Shown here piece after piece: positions 17,244-27,027 of a DNA stretch of 64,000 nt. How positions within the stretch are numbered: position 1 is the stretch's first letter; each line of letters starts with the position of its first letter. The notes below the pieces were generated by a model. That model searched no databases, was not told the DNA's origin, and was given only the letters and a program-made list of their open reading frames with translations. The translations under genes and the position numbers were made by a program. The DNA is from Bifidobacterium biavatii DSM 23969 (GTDB taxonomy: Bacteria > Actinomycetota > Actinomycetes > Actinomycetales > Bifidobacteriaceae): NCBI RefSeq assembly GCF_000741165.1, contig NZ_JGYN01000030.1, positions 62,001 through 126,000 on the forward strand, written 5' to 3'.

Positions 17244-18551
17244 TTACCGGGTATGCGCGCGTACCCATTCGGCCAGCGGACGGGTGATCTTGTCGTCGGT
17301 GAACGATCCGGCCGCCGTGACGGCCGCTGCTTGAGCGGCGCGTAACGCGGCAGGATCGGCCAGCAGCCGTTCGATCGCGTCGGCCAGTGCTGTCGCGTCG
17401 CCGGGCTTGACGTACACGACGCCGTCGCCGAGCATGCGCCGCTGCGGCGCAGTGTCGCTGGTGATCACCGCGCAACCGGCGGCCATCGACTGGTACACCT
17501 TGTTCGGCACGACGTGCAGGCCCTTGGGCGTGGTGGAGAAAATGCCGAGCGAAATCGCGTGCGAGGCCACCAGTGCCGGCAGCTCCTCTGGCTCAACCCA
17601 CTCGCGGAACTCCACATTGTCGAGCCCGTCGGCGATGCGGCGCACTTCGACGTAATCCTGTCCCTTGCCAATGAGCGTGAACTTGGACGTGATTCCACGC
17701 GAGGCCAATTCCTTCGCGGCCTGCGCGATGACCGGCACGCCCTGCAGCGGCGTGTACAGTCCGTAGAACACCACGTCGTTGGTGCGTGGTTTACGCTGTG
17801 CTGCGGCGGGATCTGCCTCGGCGGTCTGTCCGGCTGCGATTGCCGACGACGTGGCCTGGTTGGATTCGGCGATCGCCGTGTTGCCGTCGATCGTAGACGT
17901 TGCGCCGTTTTGCGCAGCTCCCGCCGCATACCACTCATCCGGCGCACCTACGGGCACGACCATGGTCTCGTCCCCCGGCTGGCACATGGCCTGATGCTCC
18001 TGCGTGTCAAGCAGCGTGAGCGTGGCCGCGTCGATCGCCATGCGGTCGAGCCGGCGCAGCAGCTTGACCTTGAGACCTTGCGCGCCACGGTCCTTGGCCG
18101 TGTCGCCGGCGAAGATGAGATGGTCGAGGATGATCGGCACACCCTTGAACACGTGATGCGCGAGCAGCACGTCGAAATGGCCCATGTAGCCGACGAGCAC
18201 TGCGTCCGGACGCCCGTTGCGCTTCATCCACGCGCGCGCGTCGCGGCGCAGGCCGCGCCACAGGCCGAGCAGGTTCCATGCGAAGCTGAACAGCTTCCAC
18301 GGCTTTTTGAGAATCTCCACGCGCTGCGCGGTCGAAAGCATGAGCGGACGATTGATCTCCTCCACCACACACCCGTTCTTGCGCAGCCCGTCGATCAGAA
18401 TCCCCACCCGAGGGTGTTTCCTCACATTAAATGTCCCAAACGCCACCACTCGCGGCTCCGCCGCCTTGGCCCCCTCGGCTGAGGGGGCTCCCGGCGTAGC
18501 CGGGTGGGGGAGTGTCACACCCGCGACCTTATCCACAGAGCTATCAGCCAC
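17244..18551 (-). CDS. Glycosyltransferase, GT4-like
   Basis: 435 residues from GTG 18551, which overlaps the stop of the GT2 gene as GTGGCTGA and has GGAG 6 nt upstream, indicating translational coupling. The C-terminal half has the Rossmann-type nucleotide-sugar motifs of GT4 (DVVFYGLYTPLQGV, FTLIGKGQDY, and VPNKVYQSMAAGCAVITSD, with a Lys where many members have Glu). The middle holds an Ala/Thr-rich insertion near residues 215-250. Residues 13-30 (LPHPATPGAPSAEGAKAAEP) are encoded by a copy of a bifidobacterial palindromic repeat inserted in frame. Part of the minus-strand run from the flippase to this gene; cytoplasmic. Confidence 0.8.
   Translation of the reverse strand: MADSSVDKVAGVTLPHPATPGAPSAEGAKAAEPRVVAFGTFNVRKHPRVGILIDGLRKNGCVVEEINRPLMLSTAQRVEILKKPWKLFSFAWNLLGLWRGLRRDARAWMKRNGRPDAVLVGYMGHFDVLLAHHVFKGVPIILDHLIFAGDTAKDRGAQGLKVKLLRRLDRMAIDAATLTLLDTQEHQAMCQPGDETMVVPVGAPDEWYAAGAAQNGATSTIDGNTAIAESNQATSSAIAAGQTAEADPAAAQRKPRTNDVVFYGLYTPLQGVPVIAQAAKELASRGITSKFTLIGKGQDYVEVRRIADGLDNVEFREWVEPEELPALVASHAISLGIFSTTPKGLHVVPNKVYQSMAAGCAVITSDTAPQRRMLGDGVVYVKPGDATALADAIERLLADPAALRAAQAAAVTAAGSFTDDKITRPLAEWVRAHTR
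18464..18516. repeat. Palindromic intergenic-type repeat inside a coding region
   Basis: The motifs CCCCCTCGGCTGAGGGGG and CCCGGC...GCCGGGTGGGGGAG match the element at 23750-23800 in layout (Pro/Ala-Glu-Gly-Ala coding in the same frame). It encodes the N-terminal extension of the GT4-like protein. Confidence 0.65.
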
Positions 18552-19572
18552 GAACTTCTCCACCGTCGATCCCCGTCGGCGCCCCGTCATACCCGCCGAA
18601 CTCGTCCTGCTTGCCCCAAATCCGCTGATACGGCTCGCAGTACTGAATCTCCTTCACGCGCTCCAGCTGGTCCTCGACGAGCCTCCGCTGAATCCTCTGC
18701 ACCTCCGAAATGATCTGCAGTGCAATGCAGAACGCGGCCAGCAGAATCAGCGCCACGCCTGCCAACATCGACTGCAGATGCCCCGCGGAATGCCCCTGGA
18801 AGAAGAACACCAGATACCGTACGAACGGAATAAGCCCCAGCACGCCGAACACGATCGCCGCCCACTTGAAAATCACGTTCGACTTGAACATGAGGAAGCT
18901 GCGGATGATCGCGCCGCCCGACTTGGCCATGTGCTCGAAAATGTTCGAGAACAGGCGCGATTCGCGCGTCTTCGCGTTCGTGGTGATCGGAATGCTGGTG
19001 ATCGGCACACGCTTGTTGCCGGCCTGGATGATGGTTTCCATGCAGTAGCTGAATTCGGTGACGATGTTCAGCTGGATGAGCGCCTTCTTCGAGTAGGCGC
19101 GGAAGCCGCTGGCCGCGTCCGGAATGTGCGTGCCGGCGGCCTTGTTCACGACCCACGAGCCGAAGTGCTGCATGAGCTTCTTGAACGCGGAGAATTCGGC
19201 GATTTTGCTCGTCTGACGGTCGCCGACGACGATTTCAGCCTCGTGCCGCACGATCGGCTGCACGAGATCGGCGATGTACCGGCTCGGATACTGGTTGTCG
19301 CCGTCCGTGTTGACGACGATGTCCGCGCCGTGCTTGAGCGCGTAGTCGGCGCCGTCGCGGAACGCGCGCGCGAGGCCCATCGGCTTGGCATGATGCACGA
19401 AATGCTTCACGCCGTACGATTTGGCGACCTCGACGGTCTTGTCGGAGCAGCCGTCGTCGATGACCAGCCACTCGACGTCGTCGATGCCGGGAATGCTGGT
19501 GGGGAGTTCCTTGAGCACGAGCGGGAGCGTCTGCTCCTCGTTCAGGCACGGGATCTGGATGAAAAGACGCAT
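18544..19572 (-). CDS. Glycosyltransferase family 2, membrane-associated (DPM1/ArnC-like)
   Basis: 342 residues. The N-terminal GT-A domain has FIQIPCLNEEQTL, VIDDGCSDKT and the DxD-type VNTDGDNQY; IPDAASGFRAYS is the acceptor-side motif of the family. Two membrane helices (residues ~235-290, WAAIVFGVLGLIPF and AGVALILLAAF) place it at the inner face of the membrane, consistent with making polyprenyl-phosphate sugars for the GT-C enzymes nearby. The start at 19572 has only a weak ribosome site. The 3' end overlaps the GT4 gene. Confidence 0.85.
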   Translation of the reverse strand: MRLFIQIPCLNEEQTLPLVLKELPTSIPGIDDVEWLVIDDGCSDKTVEVAKSYGVKHFVHHAKPMGLARAFRDGADYALKHGADIVVNTDGDNQYPSRYIADLVQPIVRHEAEIVVGDRQTSKIAEFSAFKKLMQHFGSWVVNKAAGTHIPDAASGFRAYSKKALIQLNIVTEFSYCMETIIQAGNKRVPITSIPITTNAKTRESRLFSNIFEHMAKSGGAIIRSFLMFKSNVIFKWAAIVFGVLGLIPFVRYLVFFFQGHSAGHLQSMLAGVALILLAAFCIALQIISEVQRIQRRLVEDQLERVKEIQYCEPYQRIWGKQDEFGGYDGAPTGIDGGEVRG

Positions 19573-19655
19573 AAGAAATCAGGCCCTGTCCGCTATAGGA
19601 TATTTCGACTAGTCAGACACCTTATGGTAATAGCCGAGGCGAACATCGCGCCGGA

Positions 19656-22247
19656 TCACCGCCTGCGCGGCTTGCGCTTCTTTTTGGACTTTCCGCCCGT
19701 CATGCCGTCCCGTTGGCTGCCACCCGGCGCATTTGCCGCCGGTCTGTTCGCCGTCTTGCCGACGGCAGCGGCCTGTTTCTGGGCCATCGCGCGTTCTCCT
19801 GCGGCCTGCGCCTCCGCAACGCGCTGTTTGTACAGGCGCAGCGCGGCATCCATCGTTCCATCCGCGACTGCGATCTCCCGTTCGCGACGTTCGACGCGCA
19901 TCGCACCGATTCGCGCAAGCCGGGCGATCGAATCGAAGAACGCGCCCAGAACCAGCAGGGCGAGCGTTGCGGCCGCCGCATACGTCGAGTAGCGCAGCAT
20001 GTCGTTCAGCTGCTTCGGCTCGTACCGCAGTTCGACGTGATGCGTACCGGCCGGCACTTCGACCGCGCGGAACAGATAGTTGCCCTTGTACACGTCGGTT
20101 TTCTCGCCGTCGACGTATGCGGCCCAGTTGCCGTCGTTGTATTCGTTGACCAGCACGTACCGGGCTTCGTTCACGGTTGCGGTGAACGATACCGTTCCGT
20201 TCCGGTCGTTGACGATATCGGAGACCGTCTCGTTATCGGCGAGAGGCTGCTGCGATGCCAGCAGCTGTCTGGGATGACTGTGTTTCTTGCTGAAATGAAC
20301 GGTGGTCTGTTCAAACTCCGACGTCATGTTTTCGAGCAGCTGCTTGTCGTTCGAGAACATGACGGCGGAATCGGTGAGCTGGATCTGGTCGACGTGATCG
20401 ACGATTTCCTTGGTGGACATGCCGTCGTCATGCGCCGTGGGCGTTCCGAACGACTCCATCTGGTCGATATCGTTGGTGTTGCCGACGATGTATTTCACGC
20501 CCAGATAACTGAGCAGATGATCGTTGGCGAATGCGAGGAACTGCGGTCGCGTCGGCGACGCACTGAACGCATGCTGGTTGAGACGTTCGAAATACGCTTT
20601 GATGTCGGCGTTCGTGTACACGAATCCGTGGCCGGTGATGTTGCGCACGCCGTAATACATGTTGGTGAGCGAGAAGAAATCCATGCCGCCCAGCGTCACG
20701 ATTTTCTCCTGATGCTTCGTATTGCGCTGCAGATATCGTATCGTCGAGCTTGCGGCCGGCACGGTCGCCGCGTTCTTTTCGATCATCGGCAGATACGTCG
20801 ACGCGAACGATCCCATGTCGTACGCGGATCCGCAGATCAGCGCCAGCGCGCACACGCCGGAAATCATGCCGGTCAGGATACGCGGGCCGCCGACCGGCAG
20901 CAACAGCAGCACGGCCACGAACATCAGCGCGACGATTCCCGCTATTACGGCATGGTTGTCGTCCGCAACGTCGCCATTGACGATGCGCGCGTACGACTGG
21001 TACGTCACGACGATCGCGCACAATATCACCGCGCCGGCGATCCACGTGCGGATCCTGCTCGCGAGCGTTATTTTGCATCGTGTGAAAACGTCGTCAATGT
21101 TGATTCCGGCAAGCACGGCAAGCGCAAAATCAAGCAGAATAATGATGCGCACCTTCAGCGACGTATTGACGAACGGCAGCAGCGCGAACACCGGGTCAAA
21201 CACGTTCGTGAATATCAGCAGCACCAGCACGACAATCGAACCGGCGAAGAATCCGACGCGCTTCTTACGGCGAAAATTCACCACGGTCAGCGGCAGGCTG
21301 ACGATCGGCAGAATGCCGACGTACAGCGACTGCTCCTGTACCGACTCGTCCGCCTTGTGCAGATAGGGAAACAGCAGGCTGCGCAGGTCATCCCAACTGG
21401 CCGTATGCGACGCCTGCCCGGTACGTGACGCGGCGTATCCGTTGGAGCCGATCGAATTCATGAGCGAACCCGTATACGGCAGCGACAATGCCGCACCCAA
21501 CGCGACCGCAACCGCAAAACCGCACACGAATACGATCAGCCGATACGACGGTTCGGCCCAGTAATCCCTGACTCCACAAAACAGCATGTACGCGCCGGAC
21601 AAATACAGAAAATACGCCGCATACGTAGGCATTCCAGCGGCCAACATCAAGCCGAGCACTAGTGCGTATCCGGCCCAATACCGCAGCGAAAAACGCTTCA
21701 GCGCCTTGTCCATGAACAGGAACAGCAGCGGCGCGTACATGCTCACTTCGGAATGCGGCCAGCCATGCCACATGGTCATCGAAGCGCACAACGCGTACGA
21801 TACGCCGGAAATGAACGCTCCGCGCCACGTGCAGCCGATCTGCCGGACGAACAGGTACATCGAGCCGAAGGCGATCAGCACCTTGGCTGCGGAAATAAGC
21901 TGCTGCGCGGTATCCAACGGCAGCATGTACAGCCAGTTGAGCAACGACATGTATTCGCTCATCGACTGCGGCGCGCCAAGACCAAAATTCGGCAGCCATG
22001 CGGTGAACGTCAGCGGCTGAAACGTCTGCGAGGCGATCGGCAAAACATTATCGGCTATGTCGTTCAGCCGCGGTCCGCTGGTCTTCACCCCGGACGAGGA
22101 AAACGGCAGGCTTAAATAGTTGGCGTTGGTGAACGACAGTTTCCAATCGCCGAATATCACGGCGTTGTACAGCACGCACAACAGTACGACAAGGCCCGTC
22201 AGACACGCGCAAGCCGGCAGCAACCACCGCGTCAACCACTTCTTCAT
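19656..22247 (-). CDS. YfhO-family polytopic membrane protein
   Basis: 863 residues. Around thirteen helices in the first 500 residues, with LPNFGLGAPQ and the conserved SYALCASMTMWHGWPHSE loop of YfhO-type proteins. A large extracytoplasmic domain (residues ~480-755) ends with the family's VEVPAGTHHVELRYEP motif, then a last helix and a very basic tail (GGKSKKKRKPRRR) on the cytoplasmic side. YfhO proteins are implicated in glycosylation of wall or lipoteichoic acids in Firmicutes. The ATGA overlap with the flippase gene (22244-22247) shows they are one operon. Confidence 0.8.
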   Translation of the reverse strand: MKKWLTRWLLPACACLTGLVVLLCVLYNAVIFGDWKLSFTNANYLSLPFSSSGVKTSGPRLNDIADNVLPIASQTFQPLTFTAWLPNFGLGAPQSMSEYMSLLNWLYMLPLDTAQQLISAAKVLIAFGSMYLFVRQIGCTWRGAFISGVSYALCASMTMWHGWPHSEVSMYAPLLFLFMDKALKRFSLRYWAGYALVLGLMLAAGMPTYAAYFLYLSGAYMLFCGVRDYWAEPSYRLIVFVCGFAVAVALGAALSLPYTGSLMNSIGSNGYAASRTGQASHTASWDDLRSLLFPYLHKADESVQEQSLYVGILPIVSLPLTVVNFRRKKRVGFFAGSIVVLVLLIFTNVFDPVFALLPFVNTSLKVRIIILLDFALAVLAGINIDDVFTRCKITLASRIRTWIAGAVILCAIVVTYQSYARIVNGDVADDNHAVIAGIVALMFVAVLLLLPVGGPRILTGMISGVCALALICGSAYDMGSFASTYLPMIEKNAATVPAASSTIRYLQRNTKHQEKIVTLGGMDFFSLTNMYYGVRNITGHGFVYTNADIKAYFERLNQHAFSASPTRPQFLAFANDHLLSYLGVKYIVGNTNDIDQMESFGTPTAHDDGMSTKEIVDHVDQIQLTDSAVMFSNDKQLLENMTSEFEQTTVHFSKKHSHPRQLLASQQPLADNETVSDIVNDRNGTVSFTATVNEARYVLVNEYNDGNWAAYVDGEKTDVYKGNYLFRAVEVPAGTHHVELRYEPKQLNDMLRYSTYAAAATLALLVLGAFFDSIARLARIGAMRVERREREIAVADGTMDAALRLYKQRVAEAQAAGERAMAQKQAAAVGKTANRPAANAPGGSQRDGMTGGKSKKKRKPRRR

Positions 22248-23701
22248 CGAGAAGAACTGTATACCGAGGAGCCGAAATGCTTCAGATCAGCAAGCGGCAC
22301 GATGCGCAGCAGCGGCAGGCACACCAGGTACGCGGCGAAGATCGCCACGTACGCGAGCGCGAGTAGCAGCAGATTGTCGATCGTGACGAAATGGAACAGC
22401 ACGCCGCACGCGACGGCCAACGCCGCGTTGAGAGCAAGTGTCTTCCACGCACGCGCGGTGAGCGGTTCGCCGGCCTTGGCACGCACTCGGGCGAACGAGA
22501 CGAGCATCGCCGTGCCGGTGCAGGCGGCGCTGGCCACGGCGATATGCGTGATGCCGCCGTATTTCGCGGACACGATGAACAGCGGGATTGTCACGACGAG
22601 CGAGACGATCGACAGTGCGTCGGAGAATCGGCTGGAACCGAACGAGTTGAGCACCATGTTGAGCATTACGGTAATGCCCATGAAGAAGTTCGAGAACGTC
22701 AGGCAGCTCAGCGCGACGGCCGCGACCGTGAACGGCTGGCTGTAGAACGAGGAGAGCAGCGAACGGCTGGACGCGGCGATGATCACGGAGATCGGCAGGA
22801 TCACCATGAACGCGATGAGCAGGAACTGCTGCATGCGTTCGACCGCTTCGCCGCGCTTGCCTTCTCCAATGAGCTTGGCGACGACCGGCAGGATGATCGT
22901 GGAGAACGCTTGCAGCAGATAGTACGTGATTTTGCCGAAGTTCATCGCGCCCGTGTAATAGCCGGCCATTGCGGCCGGTTCGACCACGGCCTTGACGACG
23001 AGCGTGTCCATGCTCAGCACGAGCGACACCATGATGAAGAAGAACGAGAAGCTCAGCGTGTGCTTGGCGATGTCGCCGAACGGGATGCGTTCGGGCCGGC
23101 GTTCGTTGAGCGGCGCATGGTTTGCGGCGAGCAGGATGCAGCCGAGCACGATGGTGAGCGCGACGGCGAGCAGGAAGCCGACTTCTACGCCGAGCACCGG
23201 ATCGTCGCGGAAAACGAAGATGATGAGCGGGATCACGCCGAGTTTGGCGATCGGATAGAACGTGCTGAGCAGTGCGCTGATGCCGAAGCGCTGCAAACCG
23301 TCGTTGACGCCGAGCAGGATGACCTGCAGGCCGTTGACGATGACGAGGAAGCCAGCGACCTTGAAGTAGAAGTCGAGCGACGGATCGTTGAGCACGAGGC
23401 CGAACAGCGGCGCGCCGAAGAAGTCGATGCTGAAGAACACCGCGATGACGAGCAGCTGGAACAGCGTGGTTTTGGCGATCACGTCGCGCACGTCGTACTT
23501 GCGGCGTGAGATCTGGCTGGCGAGCGACTGGCGTGCGCCGTTCGAAACGAACATGTACTCGAAGTCCAGCACGGTGATGATCGTGCCGACAATGCCGTAC
23601 GACGCGGCCGGCATCGTGTTGCCGAGGAAGAAATGAAGCGCGTACCCGCTGACGAAAAACATGATGTTGCTGATCAGATTCAGTACCAGTCCGCGCTTCA
23701 T
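22244..23701 (-). CDS. Oligosaccharide flippase, Wzx/MOP superfamily
   Basis: 485 residues with about fourteen helices and no large soluble domain. The first helix pair (LVLNLISNIMFFVSGYALHF, then GIVGTIITVLDFEYMFVSNG) is typical of polysaccharide flippases that move undecaprenyl-linked units across the membrane. Stop and start overlap with the downstream YfhO-like gene. With the GT2, GT4 and two GT-C-like proteins it completes a flippase-dependent glycopolymer pathway, though a polymerase and initiating transferase are not recognised in this window. Confidence 0.85.
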   Translation of the reverse strand: MKRGLVLNLISNIMFFVSGYALHFFLGNTMPAASYGIVGTIITVLDFEYMFVSNGARQSLASQISRRKYDVRDVIAKTTLFQLLVIAVFFSIDFFGAPLFGLVLNDPSLDFYFKVAGFLVIVNGLQVILLGVNDGLQRFGISALLSTFYPIAKLGVIPLIIFVFRDDPVLGVEVGFLLAVALTIVLGCILLAANHAPLNERRPERIPFGDIAKHTLSFSFFFIMVSLVLSMDTLVVKAVVEPAAMAGYYTGAMNFGKITYYLLQAFSTIILPVVAKLIGEGKRGEAVERMQQFLLIAFMVILPISVIIAASSRSLLSSFYSQPFTVAAVALSCLTFSNFFMGITVMLNMVLNSFGSSRFSDALSIVSLVVTIPLFIVSAKYGGITHIAVASAACTGTAMLVSFARVRAKAGEPLTARAWKTLALNAALAVACGVLFHFVTIDNLLLLALAYVAIFAAYLVCLPLLRIVPLADLKHFGSSVYSSSR

Positions 23702-23749
23702 ATTTGTTGTTATTCCCCTCGTTGCGCTTCCAGCCCCCTCGCCTCCGCC

Positions 23750-23800
23750 CCTTGGCCCCCTCGGGTGAGGGGGCTGTCAGCGAAGCTGACTGGGGGAGCG
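23750..23800. repeat. Palindromic intergenic repeat (GCTGTCAGCGAAGCTGAC type)
   Basis: CCCCCTCGGGTGAGGGGG is followed by CTGTCAGCGAAGCTGACTGG and GGGAGCGTCAG. This GC-rich double palindrome lies between the flippase and the dehydrogenase genes. Related copies are at 18464-18516 and, reversed, at 33711-33746. It resembles intergenic repeats I associate with bifidobacteria and other gut anaerobes. Confidence 0.7.
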
Positions 23801-23865
23801 TCAGAAGGGACACGTCTCTGTGCCTGCAGCGCAACCGGAGTCCAGTTGCGCTGACATGTGAAATC

Positions 23866-25110
23866 TCAGTCCCTGCGGAACAAATCGCGCGTGAACACCT
23901 TCTCGCCCGCGTCCGCGAGATCGTCGTTCCACCGGTTGGCGACGATCACGTCGGCCTCCTGCTTGAACGCCGTCAGATCATGCGTGACCTTGGAACCGAA
24001 GAAGTCCGGCTTGTCCAGCGTGGGCTCGTAGACCACCACGGTCACACCCTTCGCCTTGATGCGCTTCATCACGCCCTGGATCGCAGACTGGCGGAAATTA
24101 TCCGAACCACTCTTCATGGTCAGACGGTAAATACCCACCACCGGATGCTCCTTGCCAGCCACGCGCTCGAGAATCTCGTCAGCAATGAAATCCTTGCGCG
24201 TACGGTTCGCGTCCACGATCGCACCGATCAGATTCTGCGGCACCTGATCATAGTTCGCCAACAGCTGCTTGGTATCCTTCGGCAAGCAGTAGCCGCCGTA
24301 CCCGAAGCTCGGATTGTTGTAATCGTTGCGAATACGCGGATCCAAGCACACGCCGTCGATAATCGCCTTCGTATTCAAATCACGAGACTCAGCGTACGTA
24401 TCCAACTCGTTGAAATACGCCACACGCAACGCCAGATACGTGTTCGCGAACAACTTGATCGCCTCGGCCTCCGTCAAACCCACGACCAGCTGCGGAATAC
24501 CGTGCGAACCATCCGGATTCACGCGATCCTTCTCCGCCGGATCCGCACCATGCGCCAGCAGATCAGCGAACACGTGCGCGGCCTCGACCGCGGCCGGATC
24601 ATCCTGCGGCGCGCCCACCACGATGCGCGACGGATGCAGATTGTCGTACAAAGCATGACCCTCGCGCAGAAACTCCGGGGAGAACAGGATACGGTCATCA
24701 TGGAAACGCTCGCGAATCTGCGCGGTATACCCCACCGGAATCGTCGACTTGATCACGATCCACGCGTGCGGCGCATGCTCGCGCACCGCCTCGATCGCCG
24801 CCTCTACGCTCGACGTATCGAAATAATTCTTCTTCGGATCATAATTCGTCGGCGTCGCAACCACCGCGTAATCCGCATCCGTGTACGCCTGAGCCGCATC
24901 CAACGTCGCCTGGAAATTCAACGGGCGACGGCCATCCGCGTTCTCATCCAGAAAATCCGTGATCTCACGATCCACGATCGGGCTCTTCGCGTGATTCAGC
25001 AGCTCGACCTTCTCCGGAACAATATCCAACGCGTGCACCTCATTGTGCTGCGACAACAGCAGCGCAACCGACAAACCGACATAACCGGTGCCGGCAACAG
25101 CAATCTTCAT
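23866..25110 (-). CDS. ugd: UDP-glucose 6-dehydrogenase
   Basis: 414 residues from ATG 25110 with AGGA 5 nt before. NAD-binding Rossmann motif GTGYVGLS at the N terminus; the catalytic Cys lies in [14 protein letters not shown] near residue 245; [12 protein letters not shown] and FSPEFLREG are family motifs. The enzyme oxidises UDP-glucose twice to UDP-glucuronate using NAD+. This suggests that the glycopolymer made by the neighbouring genes contains glucuronic acid or a sugar derived from it. Confidence 0.93.
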   Translation of the reverse strand: MKIAVAGTGYVGLSVALLLSQHNEVHALDIVPEKVELLNHAKSPIVDREITDFLDENADGRRPLNFQATLDAAQAYTDADYAVVATPTNYDPKKNYFDTSSVEAAIEAVREHAPHAWIVIKSTIPVGYTAQIRERFHDDRILFSPEFLREGHALYDNLHPSRIVVGAPQDDPAAVEAAHVFADLLAHGADPAEKDRVNPDGSHGIPQLVVGLTEAEAIKLFANTYLALRVAYFNELDTYAESRDLNTKAIIDGVCLDPRIRNDYNNPSFGYGGYCLPKDTKQLLANYDQVPQNLIGAIVDANRTRKDFIADEILERVAGKEHPVVGIYRLTMKSGSDNFRQSAIQGVMKRIKAKGVTVVVYEPTLDKPDFFGSKVTHDLTAFKQEADVIVANRWNDDLADAGEKVFTRDLFRRD

Positions 25111-25213
25111 GTTCATCCTACTTTCCGCATTGCCGTGAATGATCATCCTTGAGCCATCCTAGTGGGCGGACGGCATTTTCAATGTCGACCAACACGCGAC
25201 AGCAACGTACGAA

Positions 25214-25252
25214 AAAGGGTGCGATCCGATGTCGTTTCGGATCGCACCCTGT
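25214..25252 (-). terminator. Terminator of the DUF5648-type gene at 25295
   Basis: GGGTGCGATCCG pairs with CGGATCGCACCC across a short loop, and on the minus strand is followed by TTTTT. Confidence 0.85.
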
Positions 25253-25294
25253 TCTCACATGGGCAACGTCAGCAGCAACGTTGGAAACAAGCCG

Positions 25295-26857
25295 TTACTT
25301 CAGGCTCTTCCAGGCGATGCCTTCCTGACGCCAGCCGGCCTTGCCGACCTGATCGTACTCACCCTTGCTGGTCGTGTACACGTGCTCGCCGCTGTTCGGA
25401 TTGTACAGACGGTACACGTTCGTGCTGGCGGACGAATCCACGTACCAAGCGATGCCTTCATCGCGCCAGCCGATCTTGACGAGCTGGTCGTGCTCGCCCT
25501 TGTTCATCGTCCAGTTGTGGTTGCCGTCGTTCGGATTGTACTCGCGATACACGGGCTTGAGGTTCTTGTTCGCAGCCTCCTTGGCCGCCGCCGTGAACGA
25601 AGTGCCTTCGTCGCGCCAACCGAGCTTGACCAGATTGTCGCGCTCGCCCTTGCTGGTCGTGTAGTGATGCAGACCGGAGTTGCGGTTGTACACGCGGTAC
25701 ACGGCCACCGGCTTCACGGCCGGAACCGGCTTCTTCTTCACGGTCACGTCGGTCCAGCCCTGAATCGCGCCCTTCTCGTCCACAAGGCTGATCTTGTGAT
25801 CGCCGGAATAGCTGTCCGGAATGTACGCTTCGAAGTAGTACTTGCCGGCGGAATCCTTCTCGATGGACGCGTACGGAGAGCCGTCCGGACCGGTCAGGCG
25901 AACCGGGTTGCTGTAGATGTAGGAGTACCAGAAGCAGCTTTCGCCCTTTTCGACCTTCGCCGCGCATTCCTTGGTGAGATTGTTGACGTAGACGCGTGCG
26001 ACGCTGCCGGCATTCACCGTCTTGTCGGACGTCTGCAGACTGCCCTTGTTAGCGTCGGTCAGATCAGTCGACGGCTTGGTTGCAGGTTCGGCGGTGGTGG
26101 TGAAGTCTGGAACCTGCTTGGCGGCGTACGCGAACGGCACGTAATCGCCGTTCTTCAGCTCGATGCGGAAGCCGGCGTAGAGCTGGCTGAAGTTCACGTT
26201 CGAGGAATGCCCGCCCTGATTGTAGACCTTGAGCGTCTGGTTCCACAGGTTTCCGTAGAACGGGGCCAGACCGGACTGGGAGAGGTTGCGGTTGCCGTAC
26301 GTGGTGTTCGGATTCAGGCCGATCAGCGTCAGGTTGAACGTGCCGCTCTCCTTATTGCCCCACGTGTCGTCGTCAAAGTAATAGAAACGAGTGAAACCCT
26401 GATACGTGGCCTTGCCGACCACCTTGGTGGCGACGTCCACGATGGCCTGGTCCTTGTGAAGTCCGTAGATCTGGTTATAGGTGGACTGGGTCAGATCGTT
26501 GTCCGAGACGCCGGAGCACGCCACGTCGTAAGGACCCCACGCGTAGCCCAGCGTCGGCTTGGCGGTGGTCGTGATCTCAGTGATGCGCTGCACGTCGGCC
26601 ACGAAGCAGATGTTCTTGATCTGCGGCAGCAGCGACTTGTCGATCTTGTAGTCGATCGCCACGTTCGCCGTGTGAGCGCCGACATCCGACACTGTGATCT
26701 TGCTGACGGACGTTTTGTCGCCGATCACATTGCCCGTTGTCTGCGGCAGAATGGCGGTGCTTGAATCAGACTGGCCGTCTGCGTACGCCGTGCCGACGCC
26801 GCCGAACAGCGTGCAAGCCGCAACAACTACCGCGGCGAGCTTCCCCAGATTCTTCAT
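25295..26857 (-). CDS. Secreted protein with unknown N-terminal domain and C-terminal DUF5648 modules
   Basis: 520 residues; ATG 26857 has GGAGG 4-5 nt upstream. Signal peptide ends at AYA (residue ~26). The N-terminal ~270 residues are beta-rich (VSKITVSDVGAHTANVAIDY, LIGLNPNTTYGNRNL) and resemble fibronectin-like surface domains without a clear family. An Ig-like stretch (VRLTGPDGSPYASIEKD, GKYYFEAYIPDSY) follows. Three modules end the protein in the order GLHHYT, GNHNWT, GEHVYT. A Cys pair (ECAAKVEKGESCFW) may form a disulfide. Divergent from the small module protein at 27028; the ~170-nt gap holds 11-bp repeats. Confidence 0.75.
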   Translation of the reverse strand: MKNLGKLAAVVVAACTLFGGVGTAYADGQSDSSTAILPQTTGNVIGDKTSVSKITVSDVGAHTANVAIDYKIDKSLLPQIKNICFVADVQRITEITTTAKPTLGYAWGPYDVACSGVSDNDLTQSTYNQIYGLHKDQAIVDVATKVVGKATYQGFTRFYYFDDDTWGNKESGTFNLTLIGLNPNTTYGNRNLSQSGLAPFYGNLWNQTLKVYNQGGHSSNVNFSQLYAGFRIELKNGDYVPFAYAAKQVPDFTTTAEPATKPSTDLTDANKGSLQTSDKTVNAGSVARVYVNNLTKECAAKVEKGESCFWYSYIYSNPVRLTGPDGSPYASIEKDSAGKYYFEAYIPDSYSGDHKISLVDEKGAIQGWTDVTVKKKPVPAVKPVAVYRVYNRNSGLHHYTTSKGERDNLVKLGWRDEGTSFTAAAKEAANKNLKPVYREYNPNDGNHNWTMNKGEHDQLVKIGWRDEGIAWYVDSSASTNVYRLYNPNSGEHVYTTSKGEYDQVGKAGWRQEGIAWKSLK

Positions 26858-26950
26858 GTTTCCTCCTTCATCGGAAGCATGTGAGACGGATTTCCGAATC
26901 ACGCTTCAAAAAATACCCCCGTATTGAGACGAAAACACTCAGGGTTTTAC

Positions 26951-27000
26951 AAGGTGAAATCGAGACAAAATCAAGGTAAAATCAAGGTGATTTGCAAGGT
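26951..27000. promoter_or_regulatory. Phased AAGGT direct repeats between two divergent surface genes
   Basis: AAGGT occurs at 26951, 26973, 26984 and 26996, spaced 22, 11 and 12 bp; the middle two belong to a perfect tandem copy of AAAATCAAGGT (26967-26988). Helically phased direct repeats of this kind are typical of OmpR/PhoP-type response-regulator boxes. They lie 28-77 nt upstream of the gene at 27028. Confidence 0.5.
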
Positions 27001-27027
27001 TTGACTGGAGAGGCAAAGGAGTTTTCT

